From Paludibacter sp963678465 (GTDB lineage: Bacteria > Bacteroidota > Bacteroidia > Bacteroidales > Paludibacteraceae), in the NCBI GenBank assembly GCA_963678465.1, contig OY782858.1:310001-374000 (forward strand): a DNA stretch of 64,000 bases, written 5' to 3'. The position numbers and the translations under genes were made by a program. Position 1 is the stretch's first letter; each line of letters starts with the position of its first letter. Shown here one piece after another: positions 36,555-45,673 of the stretch. The notes under the pieces are model-generated. The model had not been told where the DNA came from, searched no databases, and saw only the letters and a list, made by a program, of their open reading frames with translations.

Positions 36555-37922
36555 ATGAGTATGAAAAATAAATTCTTAAATATCTTTCTTTTTGGATTGA
36601 TGTCCTTGTTTGTCTTCTCGTGCAATAAAACGCCTACGGAATATTGGCCGGATGATAAAGATGACAATGGCACAACGCCTACGAGTAATAAAGATAAACC
36701 AATTTATATCTGGATAGATGCCGCTGCTAATTTTCCGGATTTTGCGAACAGCAAAGAAAATATTGCTCGGGATTTGGCTTTGGCAAAGGATGCAGGATTT
36801 ACTGATATTGTTGTCGATGTGCGGCCAACAACTGGCGATGTATTATTCAAATCCGATGTGGTTGATCAGGTGAAATATATGTATGCCTGGAATGCAGGTG
36901 TTTATGGTAAATACGATCGTACCGCTACTTGGGATTATCTGCAGGCATTTATCGATGAAGGGCATCGATTAGGATTAAAAGTGCATGCTGCGATTAATAC
37001 TTTCTCCGGAGGTAACACTATCAACGGTGGAACAGGGATATTGTATCGCGATAAGACTAAAGAGGCTTGGGCTACTCAAATGAATACTTCGTTAGGAATT
37101 GTTAGTGTAATGAATACTGGCGAATCAGCAAAGTTTTTTAATCCTGTAAACGAGGAAGTACAAACCTATCTTTGCAATATTCTGAAAGATTTAGCCAAAT
37201 ATGATGTTGATGGTATTTTCTTAGATAGAGGCAGATTTTTAGGGTTACAAAGTGATTTCTCTAACTATACCCGTCAAAAGTTTGAAGAATATTTGGGTAA
37301 TGTGAAAATAACAAATTATCCTGAAGATATTTTACCAGTCAATGCAACTGCATTACCTACAACTTATCCAAAGTATATGCTAAAATGGTTAGAGTTTCGG
37401 GCAAAAGTTATGCACGACTTTATGGAAAAAGCGCGAAATACAGTTAAAAATGTCAATCCAAAAATAAAATTTGGTGTTTATGTTGGCGGTTGGTATTCAA
37501 GTTATTATGATGTAGGCGTGAATTGGGCCAGTCCAACATATGACACGTCAGTAAAATACAAATGGGCAACCAGCAATTATAAAAATTTTGGTTATGCAGA
37601 TATGATGGATCATATGCTTATCGGAGCTTATGCCTCGCCATTAAATGTAAACGGATCGACAGAATGGACCATGCAAGGTTTCTGTGCGTTGGCCAAAGAA
37701 AAGATCAAAGGTGCTTGCCCAATTGTTGCGGGTGGCCCAGATGTTGGTAATTGGGACAGTGGCAATAAAGCTACACAAGAGCAAGAAAACCAAGCAATAG
37801 TTAATTCAGTAAAAGCTTGTATGGATGCAAGTGATGGATATTTTCTTTTTGACATGATACATTTAAAGATGGCTAACCAATGGCAATATGCCAAAGAAGG
37901 CATTAGTCTTGCAATAAAATAA
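36555..37922 (+). CDS. GH10-like (GHL10/DUF187) lipoprotein hydrolase, first copy
   Basis: The 455-residue lipoprotein (FVFSC, Cys23) has a TIM-barrel pattern: IYIWIDAAANFPDFA, DAGFTDIVVDVRPTTGDV, GLKVHAAINTFSGG, DVDGIFLDRGRFLG and VNPKIKFGVYVGGWYSSYY. These match the family-10-like glycosyl hydrolases (PF02638 group), whose substrates are mostly unknown. A paralogue lies at 40066. It is probably a surface or periplasmic glycosidase. The ATG at 36561 is an alternative start. Confidence 0.75.
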   Translation: MSMKNKFLNIFLFGLMSLFVFSCNKTPTEYWPDDKDDNGTTPTSNKDKPIYIWIDAAANFPDFANSKENIARDLALAKDAGFTDIVVDVRPTTGDVLFKSDVVDQVKYMYAWNAGVYGKYDRTATWDYLQAFIDEGHRLGLKVHAAINTFSGGNTINGGTGILYRDKTKEAWATQMNTSLGIVSVMNTGESAKFFNPVNEEVQTYLCNILKDLAKYDVDGIFLDRGRFLGLQSDFSNYTRQKFEEYLGNVKITNYPEDILPVNATALPTTYPKYMLKWLEFRAKVMHDFMEKARNTVKNVNPKIKFGVYVGGWYSSYYDVGVNWASPTYDTSVKYKWATSNYKNFGYADMMDHMLIGAYASPLNVNGSTEWTMQGFCALAKEKIKGACPIVAGGPDVGNWDSGNKATQEQENQAIVNSVKACMDASDGYFLFDMIHLKMANQWQYAKEGISLAIK

Positions 37923-38029
37923 TGATTAATCAACACAGTAAATAATTTATATTTTACTTATTTGTAATTCTTTGAGATATGCAAAGGATTGCAAATTAAG
38001 TAGTTATTTCTCAAATCAATTTCGAAAGT

Positions 38030-40024
38030 ATGAATCATACATTATTAAGGAAACTAAGTATATTTACGCTACTCCTTTTTTCGGCAAGCCTACTTGCACA
38101 AGTAAGTATAATTGCACATCGTGGAGCTTCGGCTTATGCCTTGGAAAATAGCTTGGCTGCTTTTAATAAAGCATATGAACTGAATGCTGATGCTGTTGAA
38201 TTAGACATCTGGCGAACCACTGATGACTCATTAGTAGTTATGCACGACCGAACAACAGGACGAACAGCGACTAAAGATCTCGTTGTTCCTGAATCATCAG
38301 CCAGCCAATTACGTAAGATAAAACTCAATAACGGAGAAAGAATTCCTTATCTCCAAGAAGTGTTGAAAAATCTTCCAACAGGAAAAAAGATAGTTATAGA
38401 AATAAAATGCTGTTGGGAAAAAGGAAATGCAGGAAATGTATTCCCAATGTTAAAACGTATATTAATCAATAGTGGACGATTGAATGATGCAATTATCATT
38501 GCCTTTAATCCTGAAACATTGGCAGAAGCCAAAAAGCAACTTCCAAATAACAAATGCTATTGGCTTACTTATCAAAAGGATCAGGAAGATCAATTGATTG
38601 AAACTTGCAAAAAAAATAACTTTGATGGCTTGAATGTTAACTACGGAATTCTTACCGATAGCTTATCTATTAAATGCAAAAAGAATAATCTCGACTTATT
38701 GGCATGGACAGTAGATAAACCTGAATCTGCCTTGTTTGCACGATTAAACAACAAAGTAACAGGAATCACCACCAACAAACCCGATTTGATTCGCGATATA
38801 TTATCTAAAAACAATTACGAATCAACTTATTACGGACAGAAACGATCCATGCATGAAATGATTCCCACAGGAGTTGGCGAAACAATTTTCCTGGGTAACA
38901 GCATAACGGATATTGGCGAATGGTCAGATTTCTTTCAAACTATAAAAGTAAAAAATCGTGGTATCTCTGGTGATATTACCCTTGGAGTATTGGCTCGTTT
39001 AGATAAAATACTCAGTGCTAAACCAGCCAAAATATTTTTAATGATTGGTATCAACGACATTGCCAATAATATTCCTGATTCTATCATTTTGCATAATTAT
39101 CGAATGATAGTGGAAAAAATTCAAGTTCAAAGTGCAGGTACTAAAATATTTGTTCAAAGCATATTACCTACAAACAGTGTTTTTCCACACTTCGCTCGCC
39201 ATCAAAATAAAACAGAACATATTTTATTTATTAACAATAAATTAAATGAACTCTGTATAGAGAAAAAGCTTACTTACATTGATGTTTTTTCAATTTTAGC
39301 CGATGATAACAATCATCTAAAACCAATTTACACCAATGATGGTTTGCATCTGATGGCCGAGGGTTACAAACAATGGATAGAAGTGCTAAAGCCATACATC
39401 AATGAGCCACAAGCCCCAAAGTCAAAATACGAGGGAGCTTATTATCTGACTCGATTGAAAGCACATCGTGCCGAAACAATTGCTCCAAATAGTATTATAT
39501 TCATTGGCAATAGTATCACTGAGCAAGGTTGGTGGAATTTGCTTTTCAAGAGCAAAAATATTGTCAATAGAGGAATTGGAGGCGATAATACTTACGGCAT
39601 ATTAAATCGCTTACCTGAAATTATGCAAACAAAACCTTCCAAAGTTTTTTTGATGGATGGTATAAATGATATCACTGCTGGACGTGGCGTGGAGGAAATT
39701 TCGGCTAATATTTTGAAAATGATAGAAATTTGTCGAACAATTAGTCCAGCAACAACCCTATATATCCAAAATGTGTTACCCCTCAACGATGATTGTCTGG
39801 CTTACGATGGATTGAAAGGAAAAAACACAGAAGTAGTCAAGCTAAATGCCAAATTGAAAGAAATATGTGCTGAAAATAGGATTACATATATCGACATTGC
39901 ATCACTTGTTAGCGATAACTCAGGTCAGCTGAAAGCTACACTGACAAAAGATGGAATTCATTTACAACCCGAAGGTTACCAAATCTGGGCTGCTTATTTA
40001 AAAAAAATGAAATACATTAAATGA
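38030..40024 (+). CDS. Three-domain secreted hydrolase: GDPD-SGNH-SGNH
   Basis: The 664-residue protein has a signal peptide (about 1-23). Residues of about 25-262 form a glycerophosphodiester phosphodiesterase domain with IAHRGASAYALENS and AVELDIWRTTDDSLVVMHD. Residues of about 280-455 form an SGNH/GDSL hydrolase (FLGNSITDIGEW, RGISGDIT, GINDIANN, DGLHLMAEGY), and about 485-660 a second SGNH domain (FIGNSITEQGWW, RGIGGDNTYG, DGINDITAG, DGIHLQPEGY). All key residues of the SGNH blocks look intact. The combination predicts removal of both phosphodiester and ester groups from one substrate. Confidence 0.85.
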   Translation: MNHTLLRKLSIFTLLLFSASLLAQVSIIAHRGASAYALENSLAAFNKAYELNADAVELDIWRTTDDSLVVMHDRTTGRTATKDLVVPESSASQLRKIKLNNGERIPYLQEVLKNLPTGKKIVIEIKCCWEKGNAGNVFPMLKRILINSGRLNDAIIIAFNPETLAEAKKQLPNNKCYWLTYQKDQEDQLIETCKKNNFDGLNVNYGILTDSLSIKCKKNNLDLLAWTVDKPESALFARLNNKVTGITTNKPDLIRDILSKNNYESTYYGQKRSMHEMIPTGVGETIFLGNSITDIGEWSDFFQTIKVKNRGISGDITLGVLARLDKILSAKPAKIFLMIGINDIANNIPDSIILHNYRMIVEKIQVQSAGTKIFVQSILPTNSVFPHFARHQNKTEHILFINNKLNELCIEKKLTYIDVFSILADDNNHLKPIYTNDGLHLMAEGYKQWIEVLKPYINEPQAPKSKYEGAYYLTRLKAHRAETIAPNSIIFIGNSITEQGWWNLLFKSKNIVNRGIGGDNTYGILNRLPEIMQTKPSKVFLMDGINDITAGRGVEEISANILKMIEICRTISPATTLYIQNVLPLNDDCLAYDGLKGKNTEVVKLNAKLKEICAENRITYIDIASLVSDNSGQLKATLTKDGIHLQPEGYQIWAAYLKKMKYIK

Positions 40025-40065
40025 AACTATAAATTAAAAATAATCAACTAAAATATCAAAATATC

Positions 40066-41397
40066 ATGAGAAAATTTCCCTTTTATCTGATAGTCGTACT
40101 AGCATTTTTGACTGCAGGAAGTACACTAGCGCAAAAAAAGAATATCAAGAAACCAGCTTTGATGTGGTTCGACGGAGAAGCTAACTTCCAAACATTAAGT
40201 CAGAAGGATTCTATCGATTATTATCTCGAAAAGATAAAGAAACTTGGTTTTACAATAGCCGTGTTAGATGTTCGTCCTATTACTGGTGAAGTAATGTATA
40301 AAAGTAAATATGCTCCACAAATGAATGAATGGGATGGTTATGTTCGTTCGGCCGATTTCGATATGGTAGCTTATTTTATTAAAAAAGCTCATTGCTTAGG
40401 GTTGGAAGTTCACGCTTCATTGAATGTATTTGTTGCGGGTCATAATTTCTTCGATCGCGGTGTTGCTTATACCGATCATCCTGAATGGGCGTCGATGGTT
40501 TACACACACGATAAAGGCATAGTTTCTATTATGGATCAGAAACATAAATATTCGGCTATGGTGAATCCCATCCTACCTGACTATCAAAAATACATGCTTA
40601 ATATCTTGACTGAATTTGTTACAAAATATCCAAAAATTGATGGACTGATTCTTGATCGAGTTCGTTATGATGGTATAACAGCCGATTTCTCTAACTTCTC
40701 ACGCACAAAATTCGAAGAATATATCAATCAGAAAATTGAAAAGTTCCCCGAAGATATATACGAATGGAAGCAAGACTCAAAAGGAAATTATTATCCTGAA
40801 CGTGGAAAACATTTTCTGAAATGGATTGAGTGGAGAACAAAAAATATCTACGATTTCATGGCTTTGGCTCGCAAAACCGTTAAAGAGGCCAATAAGAAAG
40901 TCTCATTCGGTACCTATACTGGTGCTTGGTATCCAAGCTATTATGAAGTAGGTGTGAACTGGGCAAGTAAAAATTATGATCCAAGTAAAGACTATGATTG
41001 GGCAACTCCAGATTATAAAAATTACGGATATATGGAATTGCTTGACCTTTACACCACAGGTAATTATTACACCAATATTTCGATGGAAGACTATCTGAAA
41101 AACAACAATTTAGTTAAGAATGAAACTGATAGTAAAGCACATACAGGTACTTGGTATTGCGTGGAAGGTTCTTGTGAGAAAATACGTGGCATAGTTGATG
41201 GTAAACCATTCTATGGTGGTATTTTGGTAGATCAATTCTATGAAAACCCCGGAGATTTGACCCGAACCATCGAAATGAATCTGAAAAAGTCAGATGGCTT
41301 AATGGTATTCGATATTGTACACATCATACGTAAAAACCTATGGAAGGAAGTAGAAGAAGGAATGCGACTTGGTGGCAATCTACCTACAAAAAAGTAA
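40066..41397 (+). CDS. GH10-like (GHL10/DUF187) secreted hydrolase, second copy
   Basis: The 443-residue protein has a cleavable signal peptide (ending TLAQ). The barrel resembles that at 36555: IAVLDVRPITGEVMYKS, LGLEVHASLNVFVAG, IDGLILDRVRYDG, FSNFSRTKFEEYI and VSFGTYTGAWYPSYYEVGVNW. An insertion of about 30 residues near the C-terminal half distinguishes it from the first copy. It is likely periplasmic, while the first copy is lipid-anchored. Substrate unknown. Confidence 0.75.
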   Translation: MRKFPFYLIVVLAFLTAGSTLAQKKNIKKPALMWFDGEANFQTLSQKDSIDYYLEKIKKLGFTIAVLDVRPITGEVMYKSKYAPQMNEWDGYVRSADFDMVAYFIKKAHCLGLEVHASLNVFVAGHNFFDRGVAYTDHPEWASMVYTHDKGIVSIMDQKHKYSAMVNPILPDYQKYMLNILTEFVTKYPKIDGLILDRVRYDGITADFSNFSRTKFEEYINQKIEKFPEDIYEWKQDSKGNYYPERGKHFLKWIEWRTKNIYDFMALARKTVKEANKKVSFGTYTGAWYPSYYEVGVNWASKNYDPSKDYDWATPDYKNYGYMELLDLYTTGNYYTNISMEDYLKNNNLVKNETDSKAHTGTWYCVEGSCEKIRGIVDGKPFYGGILVDQFYENPGDLTRTIEMNLKKSDGLMVFDIVHIIRKNLWKEVEEGMRLGGNLPTKK

Positions 41398-41515
41398 AAA
41401 AAAATCTAAGTAAAAATAGATTGTGTTGTTAATTTTATGTTGTTAGTTAGGTAGTATAAGGAAACAAAACTCCATATACTACCTTTCATTGTAATGGATA
41501 ATAATAATTGTATCA

Positions 41516-42508
41516 ATGAAAAAACTTAGTATTATCATATTGCTTTGTTTGATTTTTAATCAGAATGTAATATTCGGTGCAAAACCCAGTTTAAAATTTA
41601 ATTCTAATGGAGATTTCAAAATTGTTCAGTTTACAGATACGCATATCACTGATAAGATCGAAACTTCCCAGCCAGTATTCGAGTTAATTAGAATAGTCAT
41701 AAAAGCAGAAAAGCCTGATCTGGTCGTTTTTACTGGCGATATAGTATTACAAGACAATGCAAAAGAGAAATGGGACTCGATAGATAATATACTGTCGAAA
41801 CAGCAACTTCCATGGATAGTTGTATATGGAAATCACGAAGAAGACTACGACACTAAACGACCACAACTTACTCAATTATTGATGCGATATCCAGGTTGCC
41901 TGAACTCCAGGACTAAGAATGTAGAGGGTGAATCAAATTTTATATTACCCATACTTGACAACAATAGAAAAGCTGCGGCCCTAATTTACGGTTTCGATAC
42001 GCACAGTTATAGTAAAGTAAAAGGGATAAAAGGTTATGGTTGGGTTCAGCTTTCGCAATTGAATTGGTATCGCAATCAAAGTGCCAATTATACCCGCAAA
42101 AATAATCAAACATTGCTTCCTGCAATAGCCTTTATTCATATTCCACTCCCTGAGTATAGCGAAATGGCCAATGCGAAAAATACGAAACTTATTGGTATAA
42201 AAAATGAAAAAGTAGCTTCGGGAGCATTGAACTCAGGATTGTTAGCCCAATTAGTTGCTGGAGGTGATGTGATGGGAGTTTTTTGTGGACACGACCATAA
42301 CAACGACTATATAGGCGAATTTCAGGGGATTGCGCTTGGTTATGGCAGGTTTGGACTCTCCACTCCTTGTTGGTATAAAAACATGACTGCGGGCGCACGA
42401 GTTATTGTTCTGAAACAAGGTAAACGCAGTTTTGTTAGCTGGATAAATACTTTTGGGAAACTTGAATTTAAATGTACTTTCCCTGATTCATTCACAACTG
42501 ATAATTAA
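41516..42508 (+). CDS. Secreted calcineurin-like metallophosphoesterase
   Basis: The 330-residue protein has a signal peptide and the standard metal-binding blocks: FTDTHI (D-x-H), DLVVFTGDIV (GD), VYGNHEEDYD (GNH), AFIHIPLPEY and VFCGHDHNNDY (GHDHN). It therefore looks catalytically complete and would remove phosphate or cleave phosphodiesters outside the cytoplasm. It is the last gene of the island before the IS982 remnant. Confidence 0.85.
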   Translation: MKKLSIIILLCLIFNQNVIFGAKPSLKFNSNGDFKIVQFTDTHITDKIETSQPVFELIRIVIKAEKPDLVVFTGDIVLQDNAKEKWDSIDNILSKQQLPWIVVYGNHEEDYDTKRPQLTQLLMRYPGCLNSRTKNVEGESNFILPILDNNRKAAALIYGFDTHSYSKVKGIKGYGWVQLSQLNWYRNQSANYTRKNNQTLLPAIAFIHIPLPEYSEMANAKNTKLIGIKNEKVASGALNSGLLAQLVAGGDVMGVFCGHDHNNDYIGEFQGIALGYGRFGLSTPCWYKNMTAGARVIVLKQGKRSFVSWINTFGKLEFKCTFPDSFTTDN

Positions 42509-42513
42509 GCTAT

Positions 42514-42860
42514 TTGATACATTATTTAAAAAACATAAAAACTAACTTGTCTTCTTGTGTTTTAATAGGAGACAAAAGCTATTTAAGTGCTGATTATCAA
42601 TTGGATTTGTTTGCTTCTAATAATATAAAATTGGAAGTGCCAATGCGCGTTAATCAACACGATTATCAAAAGCAGCCTTATAGTTTTAGAAAAACAAGAA
42701 AACGTATTGAAACACTGTTTTCTCAGCTTTGCGACCAGTTCTTGATTCGTCGAAACTACGCTAAGTCTTATGACGGATACAAAAACAGAATTTTATCCAA
42801 AATCATAGCTTTGATAGTTAGTTGAATGATAAACAGACTTTTAAATGGAAATATAAACAA
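42514..42860 (+). pseudogene. IS982-family transposase remnant (right copy)
   Basis: The plus strand encodes VLIGDKSYLSADYQLDLF, then a KLEVPMRVNQ segment, RKTRKRIETLFSQLCDQFLI and RRNYAKSYDGYKNRILSK, the C-terminal half of an IS982-type transposase. The frame stops early at 42823-42825 (TGA), where the left copy at 15.5 kb has CAA. Homology with the left copy continues past this stop to about 42855. The N-terminal half is missing, so it is non-functional. Confidence 0.8.
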
Positions 42861-42901
42861 CATTAAATCACCTGTAGTCTAAATTCACTACGGGTTAAAA
42901 T

Positions 42902-42939
42902 AAAATCCAGAGAAACCGATTGGTGATTCTCTGGATTTT
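42902..42939. terminator. Terminator hairpin downstream of the IS982 remnant
   Basis: AAAATCCAGAGAA and TTCTCTGGATTTT form a perfect 13-bp stem with a 12-base loop, followed by further T residues. It insulates mutA from the island. Confidence 0.85.
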
Positions 42940-43280
42940 TTATCTAAAAGTAAATCTATCATCTCTACTTTTCATTCCATTCCACCAAAACGCAAAGCCG
43001 CAATATATTCATCTTCTTTAGTTTTGATTGTAACATCCTAATTGCCGGGTTTCGGCAAATTCGACATATTGTAGTATATTAAATAGTTGAGCTATCAAAC
43101 CTAAATTTGTTATCTCATGGTTTCAGTCTTTATCCATTTATTTGCACGTATTTATATATTTGAGTAAACATCTACAGTGAAAAAAGCAGGTGAATTCTGA
43201 TCTTTGAAGATATGAAAACCAATTACCGCTTTTTTTCTTTAATTCGGCCCCAAAAATTCTTCTAACTCAACATAAAGTAG

Positions 43281-43288
43281 TAATTTTG
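43281..43288 (+). promoter_or_regulatory. Candidate -7 element of mutA
   Basis: TAATTTTG fits TAnnTTTG and lies 36 bases upstream of the mutA ATG. No matching TTG was found at the expected -33 position. Confidence 0.45.
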
Positions 43289-43323
43289 TACCCGCTTAGA
43301 AATTTCGAAAACTAAAATATATT

Positions 43324-45213
43324 ATGGCAGAAAAAAAATTAAATTTATTAGCTGATTTCCCAACTGTTAGCACTCAGCAATGGATGGACAAAATCACCGC
43401 CGACCTGAAAGGAGCTGATTTCAACAAAAGGCTCGTTTGGAAAACAAATGAAGGTTTCAATGTAATGCCTTTTTATCGGGCCGAAGACATTGAGAACTTT
43501 AAATCCACAGAGGTTGTTCCCGGAAAATTCCCTTATGTGCGTGGTACAAAAGCTGACAATGTGTGGTTTATCCGTCAGGACATTGTAGTGACTGATGCGA
43601 AGGAAGCAAATGCAAAAGCGCTTGATGTGCTTTGCAAAGGTGCAACTTCACTTGGTTTTAAATTGAGTAAAAAGGATTTAAGTCCTGAGTACATTGCTAC
43701 GCTACTTCAAAACATCCAGGCTGATTGTGTAGAACTTAACTTCACTATCTGCACAAAACGTTCAGCAGATTTAGCAACTATTCTGACCGATTATTTCAAA
43801 TCGAAAGAATACAATCTTACTCAGTTACATGGTTCTATCAACTGGGACGGCATGAATGCCATGCTGCTTCGCGGTAAAGATTTTGAAAAAGAAGAATTGG
43901 TAAGTCTGGCTAAAGCTACTTTTGAAGCTGCACTCGGATTGCCTTTCTACCGTGTTATTGGTGTGAATGCTACTGCTTTGAGTAATGCTGGAGCTTTCCT
44001 TGCTCAGGAACTCGGTTATGCATTGGCTTGGGGTAATGAATATCTTTCAGCGCTTATCGAAGCCGGTTGCGAACCTTCAATCGTTGCTAAAAACATCAAA
44101 TTTAATTTCGGTGTTGGTGGTAATTACTTTATGGAAATTGCAAAATTCCGTGCTGCCAAATTGCTTTGGGCTAATATCGTTGATGCTTATCAGGTTAAAT
44201 GTGTAAAAGATAACTGTCAGCATACTGTGGATGGTATTTGCAAATGTGCTGCAAAAATGCGCATTCACGCTCAAACTACCGAGTTCAACAAAACAACTTT
44301 CGATGCTAATGTGAATATGCTTCGTACCCAAACTGAAGCTATGAGTGCTACCTTGGGTGGTGTAAACTCACTCACCGTTACTCCATACGACTCAACTTAC
44401 AAAAAAGCAGACGATTTCTCAGAACGTATTGCACGTAATCAGCAATTATTATTAAAAGAAGAATGTCATTTCGATAAAGTGGCCGACCCTGCCGCCGGAT
44501 CATATTATATCGAAACATTGACCAACGAAATTGCTGCTCAGGCATGGAAAATCTTCCTCGAAGTAGAAGAAAATGGCGGTTTCTTTGCCGCCATTAAAGC
44601 CGGAACTGTTCAGAAAGCTGTAAAAGCAACTGCAACAAGCCGTTTAAAATCAGTTTCAAGTCGCCGTGAAGTATTATTGGGTACCAATCAGTTCCCTAAC
44701 TTTAGCGAAGTGGCAGCTGCCAAAGTTGAGTTCAGTAAAGAAGCCGGCTGTGGCTGCGACCATACAGGTGTTGAGAAACTCACTCCGGTTCGTGGAGCTG
44801 AAGAGTTCGAAGCATTGCGTTTTGCTACCGAAGCTGCTACCAAACGTCCGAAAGCATTTATGCTGACTATCGGTAATCTTGCTATGCGTTTGGCTCGTGC
44901 TCAGTTTTCGTGCAATTTCTTTGCTTGTGCAGGTTACGAGGTGGTTGATAATCTTGGTTTCAAAACAGTGGAAGAAGGTGTTGCTGCAGCTCAGGCTGCT
45001 GGAGCTGATATTATCGTTCTTTGCTCAAGCGACGACGAATATGCCGAATTAGCTCCTGCTGCATTCAAAGCTATCGACGGAAAACAACTTTTCGTTGTAG
45101 CGGGTGCTCCTGCTTGTACCGACGATTTGAAAGCTATTGGCATCGAACATTTTATTAATGTAAAAACCAATGTGCTGGAAACGCTGAAGGCCTTTAATGC
45201 GAAATTAGTTTAA
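43324..45213 (+). CDS. mutA: Methylmalonyl-CoA mutase, small subunit
   Basis: The 629-residue protein has the mutase-type TIM barrel (PFYRVIGVNATALSNAGAF, FGVGGNYFMEIAKFRAAKLLW, ATLGGVNSLTVTPYD, ERIARNQQLLLKEECHFDKV) and a C-terminal cobalamin-domain-like part that lacks the D-x-H-x-x-G cobalt ligand motif. It is therefore the non-catalytic partner of MutB in the B12-dependent interconversion of succinyl-CoA and methylmalonyl-CoA, a key step in propionate fermentation. An unrelated small gene separates it from mutB. Confidence 0.95.
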   Translation: MAEKKLNLLADFPTVSTQQWMDKITADLKGADFNKRLVWKTNEGFNVMPFYRAEDIENFKSTEVVPGKFPYVRGTKADNVWFIRQDIVVTDAKEANAKALDVLCKGATSLGFKLSKKDLSPEYIATLLQNIQADCVELNFTICTKRSADLATILTDYFKSKEYNLTQLHGSINWDGMNAMLLRGKDFEKEELVSLAKATFEAALGLPFYRVIGVNATALSNAGAFLAQELGYALAWGNEYLSALIEAGCEPSIVAKNIKFNFGVGGNYFMEIAKFRAAKLLWANIVDAYQVKCVKDNCQHTVDGICKCAAKMRIHAQTTEFNKTTFDANVNMLRTQTEAMSATLGGVNSLTVTPYDSTYKKADDFSERIARNQQLLLKEECHFDKVADPAAGSYYIETLTNEIAAQAWKIFLEVEENGGFFAAIKAGTVQKAVKATATSRLKSVSSRREVLLGTNQFPNFSEVAAAKVEFSKEAGCGCDHTGVEKLTPVRGAEEFEALRFATEAATKRPKAFMLTIGNLAMRLARAQFSCNFFACAGYEVVDNLGFKTVEEGVAAAQAAGADIIVLCSSDDEYAELAPAAFKAIDGKQLFVVAGAPACTDDLKAIGIEHFINVKTNVLETLKAFNAKLV

Positions 45214-45214
45214 G

Positions 45215-45667
45215 AACAAAGAGCAAAGACAAAAGAATAAAGACAGAAGAACCAGCATATGCATAATTTTAGGAAATTAGATATTTGGATTAAATCAATG
45301 AGTTTGGTGACTGAAATATACAAGTTGACCAATACTTTTCCAAGTCATGAACGATTTGGTTTAATGTCCCAAATGCAGCGTGCAGCTGTTTCTATTCCAA
45401 CAAATATTGCTGAAGGTTCTGCAAAGACGAGTAATAAAGATTTTGCACGTTTTTTGGAAATGTCTATTGGCTCTTTGTTTGAACTGGAAACTGAATTAAT
45501 AATCGTATTAAACTTAAAATATATTGATTCAATGGTTTTTGAAGATATTCAGAATAAAATCATTGAACTTCAAAAAATGATAACAGGATTTAAAAATAAA
45601 TTGGATTAGGAGATTTTTCAAAGACGAAAGTATTTGTCTTTGTTCTTTATTCTTTATTCTAAAAATC
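45215..45667. repeat. Inverted repeats flanking the four-helix-bundle gene
   Basis: The left flank (about 45216-45236) reads aacaaagagcaaagacaaaa. The right flank (about 45639-45660), reverse-complemented, reads aataaagaacaaagacaaat, giving an imperfect 20-bp inverted repeat with further AAGA-rich similarity. The pair encloses exactly one gene, so the unit looks like a small mobile or formerly mobile cassette. Confidence 0.6.
45259..45609 (+). CDS. Four-helix-bundle protein (23S rRNA IVS / S23 family)
   Basis: The 116-residue protein matches the family pattern: FRKLDIWIKSMSLVTEIYKL, FPSHERFGLMSQMQRAAVSI, PTNIAEGSAKTSNKDFARFL, EMSIGSLFELETELII. Relatives are encoded in intervening sequences of 23S rRNA genes, and related Avd proteins act in diversity-generating retroelements. 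Here it is inserted between mutA and mutB, flanked by inverted repeats, with no reverse transcriptase nearby. Its cellular function is not known. Confidence 0.85.
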   Translation: MHNFRKLDIWIKSMSLVTEIYKLTNTFPSHERFGLMSQMQRAAVSIPTNIAEGSAKTSNKDFARFLEMSIGSLFELETELIIVLNLKYIDSMVFEDIQNKIIELQKMITGFKNKLD

Positions 45668-45673
45668 TAAAAA

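Larger units (their letters stand above)
42861..43323. other. Gene-free gap with terminator and mutA promoter element
   Basis: No convincing gene is seen. A strong terminator hairpin occupies 42902-42939 and a TAATTTTG (-7 type) element lies at 43281-43288, 36 bases before the mutA start. The rest is AT-rich with no repeat that I could recognise. Confidence 0.5.

Noticed and set aside
45259..45609. Accessory variability determinant of a diversity-generating retroelement
   Set aside because: The four-helix-bundle family is related to Avd, but no reverse transcriptase or template/variable repeat pair is nearby.
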